The notes under the pieces: generated by a model
Told to the model about the DNA's origin: nothing
Seen by the model: the letters and a program-made list of their open reading frames with translations, nothing else
The model's database searches: none
Assembly (NCBI RefSeq): GCF_014697075.1
Contig: NZ_JACJRE010000015.1
Location: 62,001-126,000 of the forward strand
From: Tolypothrix sp. FACHB-123
Lineage (GTDB): Bacteria > Cyanobacteriota > Cyanobacteriia > Cyanobacteriales > Nostocaceae
DNA: 64,000 bases
Reading direction: 5' to 3'
Position numbers and translations under genes: made by a program
Part shown: one piece after another, positions 8,201-15,913 of the stretch
How positions within the stretch are numbered: the first letter of the stretch is position 1
Layout: each line of letters begins with the position of its first letter

Positions 8201-10712
8201 GGATGAGTGCGGCTGCATACAAAGCTTCGGCTCGATCAAAGTTACCACAAAGATAAACCACTTCCGATCCATCGCGGTGCAAACTGTACATGAGCGGATA
8301 GTTAGTATGCCAAGTATTTTCGCACAATAAACCCATACCAATGGTGTAATAGTCCTGTGCGGCTTGATATGCGGCTGAAAGTTTAGCTTTTTGCCCAGCT
8401 TTTAAATTCAGAGCAGCTAATTCTTGTTTTTGCTCCTCCGTAGCGATGACAGCTTGCCCCATATTTAGCTGGTTGACAATATCAAACAGACGTTCTGCTT
8501 GTTCCTGTGGCGATAATCCTTGCAATAACAATTCACCAATCCGGAAATGGGTAGATTGTTTTTGGGCTTCGGGAATCAAAGAATATGCTGCTTGCTGAAC
8601 GCGATCGTGGAGGAATTTGTAGGTGACAATTTGCGAACTTTTCACCTCATCCTGTGCTTCTTGCCCCACATAAAATTTATAAAATTCACTTTGGGGTAAA
8701 ATCAATCCTTCTTGTAATGCCTTCCATAAAGCTGTAGCAGCTTCAATTTCTGATTTTTCGCAAATAATCGCCAATGTTACTAAATCAAATTGATTACCAA
8801 TACAAGCAGCAAATTTTAAAATATTTTGTGTTGTCTCTGGCAATTTTTGTAACTGCGACGCCATAAATTCAACTACATCATCGGCAAGCGATAACTCTTT
8901 GACGGCAATAATATCACACTGCCAATTGCCCTCAGAACAATCAAATTTAATTAGTTCATCTTCATAAAGGGCTTTGAGGAACTGATTACTAAAAAAGGGA
9001 TTACCTTGAGTTTTTTGATATACTAATTGCGTTAATGGCTGGGCAATTTCTAAGGAACAACTGAGTGTAGCTGCCACGAGTCGATTTAAACTATAGTGGC
9101 TGAGAGGCGCGAGGGTGATAGTATTGATTGTGGCTTGAAATTTTCTAATTTCTTCTAGAGTAAATATCAAAGGATGAGCGGCTGAGACTTCATTATCGCG
9201 ATAAGCGCCAATTAATAATAAATAACCCGTTTCAGCTTCACTCATCAGCAATTCTATTAACTTCAAAGATGCTGAATCTGCCCATTGTAAATCATCTAAA
9301 AACATCACTAAAGGATGTTCTTTAGTGGTAAATACCTGCACAAATTTCTGAAATAATAAATTAAAGCGATTTTGAGCAGCAGTTCCTGAAAGCTTGGTAG
9401 CTGCTGGTTGTTGTCCAATAATTCTTTCTAATTCGGGAATGACTTCAATAATTACTTGGCCATTTTCCCCGACAGCCGCTAAAATTTTGCTTTGCCAAAT
9501 TTGGATTTGTGCATTGCTTTCAGTAATCAATTGCGCCATTAAATCGCGGAAAGCTTGGACAAAAGCACTGAAGGGAATATTGCGATTAAATTGGTCAAAT
9601 TTACCTTTAATAAAATAACCACGTTGTCTAACAATTGGTTTATGAATTTCGTTGATAACTGCTGTTTTACCAATCCCAGAAAAGCCAGCGACTAGCATCA
9701 TTTCTGTTGTGCCGGTACTGACGCGCTCAAATGCTTGGAGTAGGGTTTCTACTTCGGCTTCTCTACCATAAAGTTTATCGGGAATTATGAAGCGATCGCA
9801 CACATCCCGTTGTGCAATTGGGAAATCCCCAATTTTGCCAGTTTCCTTGAGTTGGATCAAGCATTTTTCTAAATCATACCTCAATCCTAATGTACTTTGA
9901 TAGCGGTCTTCAGCATTTTTCGCCATCAATTTTTTGATGATTTTTGAGAGTACAAAAGGAATTTTCGGATTAATTTCATGCGCTAAAGGCGGAGTTTTCG
10001 CAATATGACAATGTACCAACTCCATCGCATCTTGTGATGGAAATGGTAATTGTTCTGTGAGTAATTCGTAAAAAGTTACGCCTAAAGAATAAAAATCAGT
10101 GCGATAGTCAATTCCTCGATTCATTCTTCCAGTTTGTTCTGGAGAAATATAACCTAATGTTCCTTCTAAAACATTAGGACTAATTAAAGTTTGCGTTTCT
10201 CTGGATAGCAAAGATGCAATACTAAAGTCAATTAATTTAACCTGTTTTGTTTGGGGATTAATTAAAATATTCCCTGGTTTAATATCTTTATGAATAATGC
10301 GGTCGTGGTAGAGAATATCTAATGTATTGCAAAGTGCGATCGCTAAAGTTAAAAATTCTTCAACAGAGATACCATCTAAATTCTCTACCTGAGTATAATC
10401 TTTGAGAGACATGCCTCCAAAGTCTTCCATCACTAATGCATAGCCATTTTGGCAAGGTTGGAGGCTGTAGGTTTGGATAATACTGGGTGAATTGAGATTT
10501 TTAGCGATTGTATACTGATTGCGAAATTGTACTAATTCGCTGAAACTAGGGTAAGCATTTTTTAGCAGCTTGATGACTACACTTAAAGAGTCAGCTTCTC
10601 GCACTGCACGATAAACTACAGTTCTTGAACCATTATAGAGTTGTTCGTTAATTCGATATCCAGGGATACTGACTACAGCGCTAACCATACTGTTGAATGT
10701 TGATGACTTCAA
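5271..10712 (-). CDS. hybrid Ser/Thr kinase - AAA ATPase - GAF - histidine kinase sensor
   Basis: A 1,813-residue multidomain sensor of the cyanobacterial HstK type. Residues 14-275 are a protein-kinase domain with the ATP lysine in VVIKLLK, the catalytic loop HKDIKPGN and LIDFS in place of the usual DFG. Next comes an AAA/STAND ATPase with P-loop GFSGIGKTA near 344 and Walker B VMFLDDLQW, then a long helical TPR-like linker (about 750-1370) and a GAF domain (about 1390-1530). A coiled coil leads into the histidine-kinase phosphoacceptor motif AGIAHEMNNPLGF (His near 1561), followed by an HATPase with an N-box (ILANAIDAL), DNGKGM and GTGLGLAIAKS. It probably couples Ser/Thr phosphorylation to His-Asp signalling in the cytoplasm. 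No response regulator gene is adjacent, and the partner is unknown. The ATG at 10712 fits the kinase N-terminus. Confidence 0.9.
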   Translation of the reverse strand: MKSSTFNSMVSAVVSIPGYRINEQLYNGSRTVVYRAVREADSLSVVIKLLKNAYPSFSELVQFRNQYTIAKNLNSPSIIQTYSLQPCQNGYALVMEDFGGMSLKDYTQVENLDGISVEEFLTLAIALCNTLDILYHDRIIHKDIKPGNILINPQTKQVKLIDFSIASLLSRETQTLISPNVLEGTLGYISPEQTGRMNRGIDYRTDFYSLGVTFYELLTEQLPFPSQDAMELVHCHIAKTPPLAHEINPKIPFVLSKIIKKLMAKNAEDRYQSTLGLRYDLEKCLIQLKETGKIGDFPIAQRDVCDRFIIPDKLYGREAEVETLLQAFERVSTGTTEMMLVAGFSGIGKTAVINEIHKPIVRQRGYFIKGKFDQFNRNIPFSAFVQAFRDLMAQLITESNAQIQIWQSKILAAVGENGQVIIEVIPELERIIGQQPAATKLSGTAAQNRFNLLFQKFVQVFTTKEHPLVMFLDDLQWADSASLKLIELLMSEAETGYLLLIGAYRDNEVSAAHPLIFTLEEIRKFQATINTITLAPLSHYSLNRLVAATLSCSLEIAQPLTQLVYQKTQGNPFFSNQFLKALYEDELIKFDCSEGNWQCDIIAVKELSLADDVVEFMASQLQKLPETTQNILKFAACIGNQFDLVTLAIICEKSEIEAATALWKALQEGLILPQSEFYKFYVGQEAQDEVKSSQIVTYKFLHDRVQQAAYSLIPEAQKQSTHFRIGELLLQGLSPQEQAERLFDIVNQLNMGQAVIATEEQKQELAALNLKAGQKAKLSAAYQAAQDYYTIGMGLLCENTWHTNYPLMYSLHRDGSEVVYLCGNFDRAEALYAAALIHAQTPLDRAIIYRVQMTQYQLQGRNTEAIAIQRQSLQLLGWTMPADPAQIQANLDTEIATVQQFLQQHSIESILAAPKMQDAKIAEMLRILQIVFYAAWLDGQSTLALLALAKMTTLSLEYGNSDMSPFGYAGYSLIANTVLKDFNTAHRIGEMAVQLCEQFDNADVRGMTNFLFAADIQSWSRPIREADTYYENAYKYSMEAGNWLTASFMMMQSGSDRLTYGKNLDDLYAIAQNHAAFLHQIKSLDNLDALIAGVIQPIRNLLGLTKTPFTFDDETFSEVQYLQKYKNAPYNLAWLYSVKIRHAYLFGNQAAYPDLIPQLSIIENTIASHAKVPSSVFYVALMHLALAETATTQAEHQHHWQALIPLEERLNFWAKACPENLLHKCLLIQAEKARLNQEKTQAIEFYEQAITQAQINKYGYEEGLANELAAKFYLNWGKQKVAAGYMQEAYYCYARWGAKAKTDDLEKRYPQLLQPILQQQKLGLHPLESISSNISLSNSSSTCTGKTTISDVLDLTSILKAAQAISISLELDELIAQLTRIILENSGAKKSVVILPQNEQWQVRAFTFIEHQLHAQSHVKTILKSQLLDESPDIPIKLINYVKNTQETVVINHRQTDIPGLLEEYLLQHQPQSILCTPIINQGHLLGIIYLENQLTSGVFTNERLRVIKLLASQAAISLENARLYQQAQQALQDLQQAQLQIVQSEKMSALGNLVAGIAHEMNNPLGFIAASLQQAKPTLADIVEHLQLYQEKLPKPDDEIANHAEEIDLDYSLEDLPKMIASMVMACDRLKNISTSLRTFSRADKDYKVLFNLHEGIDSTILILKHRLKANEQRPAIEVTTNYGDLPLFKCFPGQLNQVFMNILANAIDALDESNQGRIYSEIQANPNCIIITTSVVNKNITIAIADNGKGMTESVKQKIFDHLFTTKAVGKGTGLGLAIAKSIIVEKHGGSLDVTSTPGKGTEFIITLPIY

Positions 10713-10958
10713 GATTTATTATTCCCACTTATACACAATAAATTTTTGAAAAATGGCACATAATTACTCATCATCAACTCTTCATATTCAACAAATTCAA
10801 ACACGTTTTAACGGCTATTAGCTCTTTGCACAACTGATAATAGAACTACAGCTTAGCAAAATTATATTGCTGTCTATCTGGCTTATATCTTCCATTTTTA
10901 ATGATATAAAACTAAGCCGATAATTAAGTGTACTGAAGAGCTAAAAATAAATATCTCA

Positions 10959-11084
10959 ATGGTTTTACCAGAAAATACGCTTGAGTTAAGTGTAGGTTTA
11001 ATTGAAGCATTTTATCAGGCTTTGTTGAGTTACCAAAAACGCGATCGCCATTTTGGTCAAGTGAAGGCTTTACTTTCAGCCTAA
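10959..11084 (+). pseudogene. chimeric fragment: unknown 5' part fused to the uppS 3' end
   Basis: ATG at 10959 opens a 41-codon frame. The first 20 residues (MVLPENTLELSVGLIEAFYQ) are not recognisable. The last 21 ([20 protein letters not shown] plus A) equal the C-terminus of the UppS encoded at 3790-4530 with one Arg-to-His change. The DNA match continues past the stop into CACCTAAGTTTTCTAT. This is a partial duplication of the uppS end landing in frame with another gene start, or a coincidental fusion. Function as a peptide is unlikely. Confidence 0.65.
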
Positions 11085-11116
11085 CACCTAAGTTTTCTAT
11101 TGGGGCGCGGCGATAA

Positions 11117-11170
11117 ACAGATGTGTCTGATAACTTTTTGGATTCCGCCTGGTATTTTTTACGCTATCCA
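11117..11170 (+). pseudogene. short class I aminoacyl-tRNA synthetase-like fragment
   Basis: The frame 11117-11170 reads TDVSDNFLDSAWYFLRYP and is then closed by TAG. This is strongly reminiscent of the conserved 'D-x-F-x-D-S-x-W-Y-F-x-R-Y' block of leucyl-tRNA synthetase. Only 18 codons are present and both sides are unrelated. I treat it as a gene scrap; the match is from memory of the motif and the piece is short. Confidence 0.35.
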
Positions 11171-11295
11171 TAGCGGTGTTTACATCAAACAATCCACAAG
11201 ATTACCGAAAATATGCGATCGCTGAAATACAATACAGCGATCGCGGAAAAAATCATGCAACAGGTTTGTTCAAAATGCTATCCCTTGTAGCATTG

Positions 11296-12279
11296 TCACC
11301 CTATTGATTGAAGGAGTGCTTCGAGACGGTTCAAAGTTTCGCTGAGTCCCTCTTCCATGCCAGATTGGAGATGCCCATCTCGTTGCTCTCTAGATTGGTG
11401 TTGGATGTGGATATGCAGCGTTGTTTTGCCCTCAAGCTCAGTCAGGGTAAGAATATTGAGATGGTCGCTATTGGGAACAGGCTCATATATTTCGGTAGTT
11501 ACCAATCGTTCTGGTGGGACAATTTCACGATATTCTCCTGAAAATGCGTGTTCAGTGCTGTCTTTGGGGTCATGTAAGACATAGCGCCAAACACCTCCCA
11601 CGCGCAGGTCGATTTCGCAAACAGTCATTGTCATACTGCTACAACCCCCAAACCAGCGCTTAACATGCTCAGGCTGCGTCCATGCCTCAAAGACAAGTCT
11701 GCGTGGAGCCTTAAAGATGCGAGTAATCAGGATTTCTGTATCTGATGGTAATGTTACAGCAAAACCATTCTGTTGCTGTTTGGCTTGCTTGGCCAGGAAT
11801 TCGTCGAGACAGTCGAAAGTGGAATTCCATCCTGCAACGACACCCATCTCTTCGTGCTTGCGGCGATCGCTTTCGGTTGCATGACGAATTTGGAGAGTCA
11901 GTTTAGTCTTGCCTTCCAAATCTTCAAACATCACTGTCATGACGATTCCTTGGGGCAAATCTCCGTTGATTAGTTGCTCAAAGCCTTCGTCAAATTCATC
12001 GCTGCTGACAATCCGTTCAGGAGGCACGATTTCGTAGAAAACACCTTTGACAGGATATTCTGTACCGTCAGGGCCCACCATGACATACCGCGATTGACCC
12101 CCTGGACGCAAATCTAATTCAGTTACACGAGTTGTAAAGCCTTTTGGCCCCCACCATTGGACAATGTGTTTTGGGTCTGTCCATGCCTGAAATACAAGTT
12201 CTCGCGGTGCATTGAAGATACGGGTAATGATAATCTCGCGTTCGGACTGAGTGGATGTGGAGTCATTTTGTTTCAACAT
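11296..12279 (-). CDS. tandem SRPBCC (AHSA1-like) domain protein
   Basis: A 327-residue protein made of two AHSA1/START-like SRPBCC domains, about residues 8-160 and 175-325. Both open with the same block (EIIITRIFNAPRELVFQAWT and EILITRIFKAPRRLVFEAWT) followed by WWGPKGF/WFGGCSS and DLRPGG/DLRVGG. Most family members have one domain, so this is an internal duplication or fusion. SRPBCC folds bind hydrophobic ligands; the ligand here is unknown. The gene starts 29 bp after the arsR-type regulator on the same strand. ArsR-SRPBCC pairs are common and usually co-transcribed, so control by that repressor is likely. Confidence 0.88.
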   Translation of the reverse strand: MLKQNDSTSTQSEREIIITRIFNAPRELVFQAWTDPKHIVQWWGPKGFTTRVTELDLRPGGQSRYVMVGPDGTEYPVKGVFYEIVPPERIVSSDEFDEGFEQLINGDLPQGIVMTVMFEDLEGKTKLTLQIRHATESDRRKHEEMGVVAGWNSTFDCLDEFLAKQAKQQQNGFAVTLPSDTEILITRIFKAPRRLVFEAWTQPEHVKRWFGGCSSMTMTVCEIDLRVGGVWRYVLHDPKDSTEHAFSGEYREIVPPERLVTTEIYEPVPNSDHLNILTLTELEGKTTLHIHIQHQSREQRDGHLQSGMEEGLSETLNRLEALLQSIG

Positions 12280-12308
12280 CTTGTTTCTCCTGAAGAAGGG
12301 AACGCAGT

Positions 12309-12659
12309 TTAGGGTTCGCGATCGCGTTTGTTATCCTCTGCTTGCAATTGTTGTAAATACTCGTCTAGACGATCCAAATTCTGTTCCCAGAATTGGCGAT
12401 ATTGCTCAATCCAATCTGCTGCTTCCTTGAGCGCTTGTGCTTCTAATCGGCAGGGTCGCCACTGAGCCTCTCGACCTCGTGCGATTAATCCCGCACGCTC
12501 CAGCACTTTGAGATGTTTAGAAATGGCAGGTAGGCTCATCTCAAAGGGTTGGGCTAGCTCAGTTACCGATGCTTCGCCCAAAGCAAGATGAGCCAGGATT
12601 GCTCGCCGAGTCGGATCGGCAAGGGCGGCAAAGGTGACGCTCAATTGATCGGTGGACAT
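12309..12659 (-). CDS. ArsR-family winged-helix transcriptional regulator
   Basis: A 116-residue ArsR-type repressor. The N-terminal block LADPTRRAILAHL and the recognition helix VTELAQPFEMSLPAISKHLK are classic. The metal-binding ELCVCDL motif is absent, which fits the subgroup that travels with SRPBCC proteins and senses something other than metals. It is the first gene of a two-gene unit with the SRPBCC protein. A 36-bp palindrome begins 13 bp upstream of the ATG and is the likely autoregulatory operator. Confidence 0.9.
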   Translation of the reverse strand: MSTDQLSVTFAALADPTRRAILAHLALGEASVTELAQPFEMSLPAISKHLKVLERAGLIARGREAQWRPCRLEAQALKEAADWIEQYRQFWEQNLDRLDEYLQQLQAEDNKRDREP

Positions 12660-12672
12660 TGAGATAGGATGT

Positions 12673-12708
12673 ATTTAACCGCGCAGTTAATTAACTACTA
12701 GGTTAAAT
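12673..12708. promoter_or_regulatory. probable ArsR operator (36-bp nested palindrome)
   Basis: The left arm ATTTAACC (12673-12680), a central 12-bp palindrome AGTTAATTAACT (12685-12696) and the right arm GGTTAAAT (12701-12708) are arranged symmetrically with 4-bp spacers. It lies 13 bp upstream of the arsR start, where a dimeric winged-helix repressor would block transcription. The surrounding 58 bp also occur at 4854-4911. Confidence 0.65.
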
Positions 12709-12728
12709 GTACTAGTCCAGAATGTCAA

Positions 12729-13113
12729 CCCCTCCAAGAAATTTAAAATTCAAAATATCCTGCGGATTTGCTGTAGTGCTTTGCACAACCCGTATCCCTA
12801 CTTTCAATCCGGGAGAAGGTCGGCTGAAGCGAACGAGTGCAGGAATTGAAATTGCGATCGCCCAAAATAACCAAGCAGCCAGGGCGAATTGCGACTCAGA
12901 TTTTATCTGTCTTCAATAAGCGTACGTATCCTTTCAGCAATTGCGATCAACCTACCGTTCGCCAAATGCGTAGGCGCAGCCCAACCTAGGCATCGCACGT
13001 AACAGAAATTTTCTGCCGACAAACTAATCTAAAATTAGTCAACGCTTCAGGACAGACAGAATGTTAGAGAAAGATAAAGATATTTGGCAGAGCATTCGAG
13101 AAAAAGCGATCGC
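12729..13113. other. spacer between arsR and the recombinase gene
   Basis: I see no convincing gene. A 60-codon frame starting ATG 13061 (MLEKDKDIWQSIREKAIAYG...) looks protein-like for its first 25 residues but then runs antisense through the recombinase 3' end. It could be the 5' stump of a gene truncated when the recombinase DNA arrived. The frame at 12722-12919 has a composition typical of non-coding DNA. Confidence 0.4.
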
Positions 13114-14430
13114 TTACGGAAGAGAGATGGTTCGCAAACAAACAGATATATCTCTCCCTCCTTTAAATACAACTGTTTCCACAAATCGTAAGCAGATCAC
13201 CTTAAATTCGGTATCAGATAACGACTCCCAAAAATCGGCTTGAGCAAACGACTTCAACATGAGATAATCCTCTTCCGTCGTGGTATGAAGAGCATTTTTT
13301 TGTTGCTCGTGATTTTTCATTTGCTGCTGCAAATCGGTAATAGCTAAATCAATAGCTGGGTTTCGGGGTAGAGTTTGGAGTGTTTGTAGTTGGTGAGTCA
13401 GGGTAATAACTTTTTCATCAGTTTTTACTTCCTTTTGCGTCCTGCTGTTTACCTCCTTCACCACATCTTGAGCATGTTCTGAGAGAACCGTTATTACCTT
13501 TTTTTTAACTATTGATTTTGCGATTATTTTTCCGTTTGGACAAGCAGTTTTACCTAGCCGCTTGTACTGGGAGCATTGAAACTGTTGACCCGCCTTGGTT
13601 TTTGTCATTGCGCGTCCACAAACGCCACATTTGAATATTCCTGCAAGAATGTGTGGTTTAAACTTAGCTGGGTCTTTTTTGTTGGCGTGAGCAGTTATTT
13701 TTGATAAATCCTCATACTCTTGCTCGGATATTAACGCCTCATGGGTTCCGTAATGCCGTTCGATTTCTCCTGATTTGAGCTTATAAAATGTGTGCCCTCG
13801 CAGCGCAGGGTTATGTAACCAATTCCGGATGCTAGAAGGATACATTTTGATTGCAAAACTTTCTAGAAGCCAACGAGAAATAGAACCGTAGGAATTAGTG
13901 TAAAGCCTGTGAATCATTTCCTTGGCAATCAACCAGTTAGAAGGATGAGGAATGCATTTAGTGTTTTCGTCCTTTGTGTAACCAAATGGCGGACTCCCAA
14001 AGTATTTCAGATTGGAGCGGTAATAATCAGTTCCGTGAGAGATACGTTCAGATAATAAGCGACTCTCAAACTCTGCCAACCCAGCAATATTATTAATAGT
14101 TAGCCACCCGAAAGCAGAATTTGTATCGCCAAGAGGAGAATCAAGGATAGTTAACTTAACCCCCGTTTGTTGGAGTACTTCTAATGTTTTATGAATGCTA
14201 ATTACGTTACGCCCAAGTCGATCTAGTCGCGTCACAATTATTTCTGTTGCTACCCCATTCTTGGCTAAGGAAATTATTTGGTTAAAGTTTTTCCTGGTGT
14301 CTTTTCTGCCAGATTCGATGTCATATAAGACTTTCTCAGATCCAGCTTTTTCCAGGCGGCTGATTTGTTGGTCAAGTGCTTCTGTATCTGCTTGCTGACG
14401 AGTTGAAACACGGGCATAGCCTATACGCAT
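13114..14430 (-). CDS. large serine recombinase (XisF-like), probable hupS-element excisase
   Basis: A 438-residue resolvase/invertase-type recombinase. The catalytic domain starts MRIGYARVSTRQQ with the nucleophile at Ser9 and carries IIVTRLDRLGRN. A recombinase domain follows, with FGSPPFGYT and RGHTFYKL, then a zinc-ribbon CGVCGRAM...QCSQY and a C-terminal coiled coil. It belongs to the large serine recombinases, like XisF of the Anabaena fdxN element. The start ATG at 14430 lies only about 45 bp from the point where hupS coding sequence begins, and the gene is transcribed away from hupS. That placement at an element end is what an excision recombinase would show. Which element it excises is inferred from position; no activity can be read from sequence. 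Confidence 0.88.
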   Translation of the reverse strand: MRIGYARVSTRQQADTEALDQQISRLEKAGSEKVLYDIESGRKDTRKNFNQIISLAKNGVATEIIVTRLDRLGRNVISIHKTLEVLQQTGVKLTILDSPLGDTNSAFGWLTINNIAGLAEFESRLLSERISHGTDYYRSNLKYFGSPPFGYTKDENTKCIPHPSNWLIAKEMIHRLYTNSYGSISRWLLESFAIKMYPSSIRNWLHNPALRGHTFYKLKSGEIERHYGTHEALISEQEYEDLSKITAHANKKDPAKFKPHILAGIFKCGVCGRAMTKTKAGQQFQCSQYKRLGKTACPNGKIIAKSIVKKKVITVLSEHAQDVVKEVNSRTQKEVKTDEKVITLTHQLQTLQTLPRNPAIDLAITDLQQQMKNHEQQKNALHTTTEEDYLMLKSFAQADFWESLSDTEFKVICLRFVETVVFKGGRDISVCLRTISLP

Positions 14431-14469
14431 TTTGGGGTTTTGGGGTTTTTATCAGGTTGAAAATAATAG

Positions 14470-14616
14470 TACCACAGCGTATTTAAAACACAAACAATTA
14501 TGGGGGTTCCCAAAGAGTTACCACCAGGCGTTAAACCCAAAGACTATGCCTTACTCACGATGGTAGCCAAAGACATAGCACCATCTTGGGCAGACGAAGA
14601 TATTTTCACGATTTAG
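14470..14616 (+). pseudogene. hupS: 3' fragment of hupS, uptake hydrogenase small subunit (split by an element)
   Basis: From 14470 (after a TAG) the frame reads YHS, then VFKTQTIMGVPKELPPGV, KPKDYALLTMVAKDI and APSWADEDIFTI, stop at 14614-14616. This matches the last ~45 residues of cyanobacterial HupS, the FeS-cluster subunit that passes electrons from the HupL active site. The other ~270 residues are missing. Homology begins near Val at 14479, so the junction lies at about 14473-14480. The fragment is not a start-codon gene of its own. It becomes the end of hupS only if intervening DNA to its left is excised. Listed as pseudogene only because it is incomplete; it is probably functional after rearrangement. 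Confidence 0.8.
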
Positions 14617-14710
14617 GGCATTAGGTATTGGGTATTGGGCATGGGTGAATAACTGATACCCTTGACCCTTGACTCTGAACTTTTGACTAATGACAAAGGA
14701 CAAATGACAA

Positions 14711-15221
14711 ATGACAATTCAAACATTAGATATATCGCCTGTCGGTAGAGTCGAGGGCGATTTAGATGTCCGAGTGGATATAGAGGATGGGTATGTAGTC
14801 AATGCTTGGACTCATGCGGAACTTTTCCGGGGATTTGAAGTGATCCTACGCGGTAAAGACCCCCAAGCAGGATTAATCGTCACACCTCGGATATGTGGTA
14901 TCTGCGGTGGTTCGCACTTGACTTGTGCATCTTGGGCATTAGATACCGCCTGGGGTACAGAAGTTCCGCGCAATGCGATTTTGGCACGGAATTTAGGGCA
15001 AATTGTCGAAACAATTCAAAGTATCCCTCGCCATTTTTACGCACTATATGCCATTGACTTAACCCATAGAAAGTATCGCAGCAGTCGCTTCTATGAAGAA
15101 GCTACCAGACGCTTTGGGGCGTTTACTGGCACATCTTACGAACTCGGCGTGACTATTGCTGCTAAACCTGTAGAAATTTATGCATTATTGGGCGGTCAAT
15201 GGCCCCACAGCAGTTATATGG
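14711..15221 (+). CDS. hupL: hupL 5' part, uptake [NiFe] hydrogenase large subunit (split gene)
   Basis: This part encodes the N-terminal ~170 residues of the [NiFe] hydrogenase large subunit, which oxidises H2 released by nitrogenase. It contains the first nickel-ligand motif in TPRICGICGGSHLTCASWAL. The authentic frame ends at the direct repeat CACAGCAGTTATATGG (15206-15221); beyond it the frame runs into element DNA and stops near 15260. Joined at the repeat to 20556-21656, the product is 531 codons plus stop and in frame. The ATG at 14711 is preceded by a heptamer-rich spacer after hupS, so hupS and hupL would form the usual hupSL operon once both elements are out. Confidence 0.95.
15206..15221. 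repeat. hupL element direct repeat, left copy
   Basis: CACAGCAGTTATATGG, identical to 20556-20571. One more base (C) on the 5' side also matches. It is the crossover site for XisC-type recombination. Confidence 0.93.
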
Positions 15222-15913
15222 AAATAAATTGGGGAATTGCTTATATAGTAAGGATTTACTAGGATAGGTGTAATCATTCCCTGGCTTTTCCTTAAATTAG
15301 GCTATCAACTACGCCATCAGCAAAGATCGCAAGCAGCAAATCAATTTATTTTTCTTTGCTAAAAGTTATTTAATTTTCTTCAGATATTACCTAATTTTTC
15401 CCTAACCCTAAATTAGCGATGTCTAACGACAAGCCGTACTCTCCGAGAAGCCTCACCCCTTCTCCCTCAGGAGAAGGGGAATTAAATCTCTTGCTCCCCT
15501 CTCCCACCAGGAGAGGGGCTGGGGGTGAGGGTAGAACGTTGTCGCCAAGCGGGTTTCGCCTTAAGTTGACACCAATGTGCCATGCCCCGAAGCGCGTACC
15601 TCATTTACCTGAAATATGCTGTAAGTATAATTATTCTCTTAATCTTGAAGTATAAAGCCGGATTTTCCTCAATATAAATACGCAAATAATATTATCTTGA
15701 CTTTAAAAAATACATATTAGCTTAAGTATACAAGTATGAATTACTTTGAATTACTTTGTTTGTCAATTAAGCGATCGCTTTTCTCAAATCCCAATATATC
15801 AAGCATCATAACCATTTCCTTTGAGAATTATACGCAAATCAGTTAGCCCTTCCTACCTCGCCCCAACTCGAAAATCGTCTAAACTCAAAGTGTCCGCTAA
15901 CTGCCAAAATCCC
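15222..15913. other. element left-end spacer with G/C-rich repeats
   Basis: This 690-bp stretch has no convincing gene. It contains the common cyanobacterial repeat built from CTTCTCCCTCAGGAGAAGGG, CTCCCCTCTCC and GGGGCTGGGGGTGAGG (about 15448-15530), and a 'CATGCCCCGAAGCGCGTACC' repeat (15581-15600) that recurs in reverse orientation near 30630-30660 and also around 62937-62956. The reading frame over 15419-15655 is made of these repeats. The rest is AT-rich. Confidence 0.55.

Larger units (their letters stand above)
10713..11295. other. 583-bp spacer holding gene fragments
   Basis: This stretch lies between the divergent side of the kinase gene and the 3' end of the SRPBCC gene. It contains a chimeric 41-codon frame ending in the UppS tail (10959-11084) and a short class I aminoacyl-tRNA synthetase-like fragment (11117-11170), plus two HIP1-rich lines at 11215-11245. 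It looks like a scrap heap of rearranged gene ends rather than a regulatory region. Confidence 0.5.

Noticed and set aside
15419-15655. 78-codon frame inside the hupL element
   Set aside because: It is composed of the common CTCCCTCAGGAGAAGGGG-type intergenic repeats and a second dispersed repeat.
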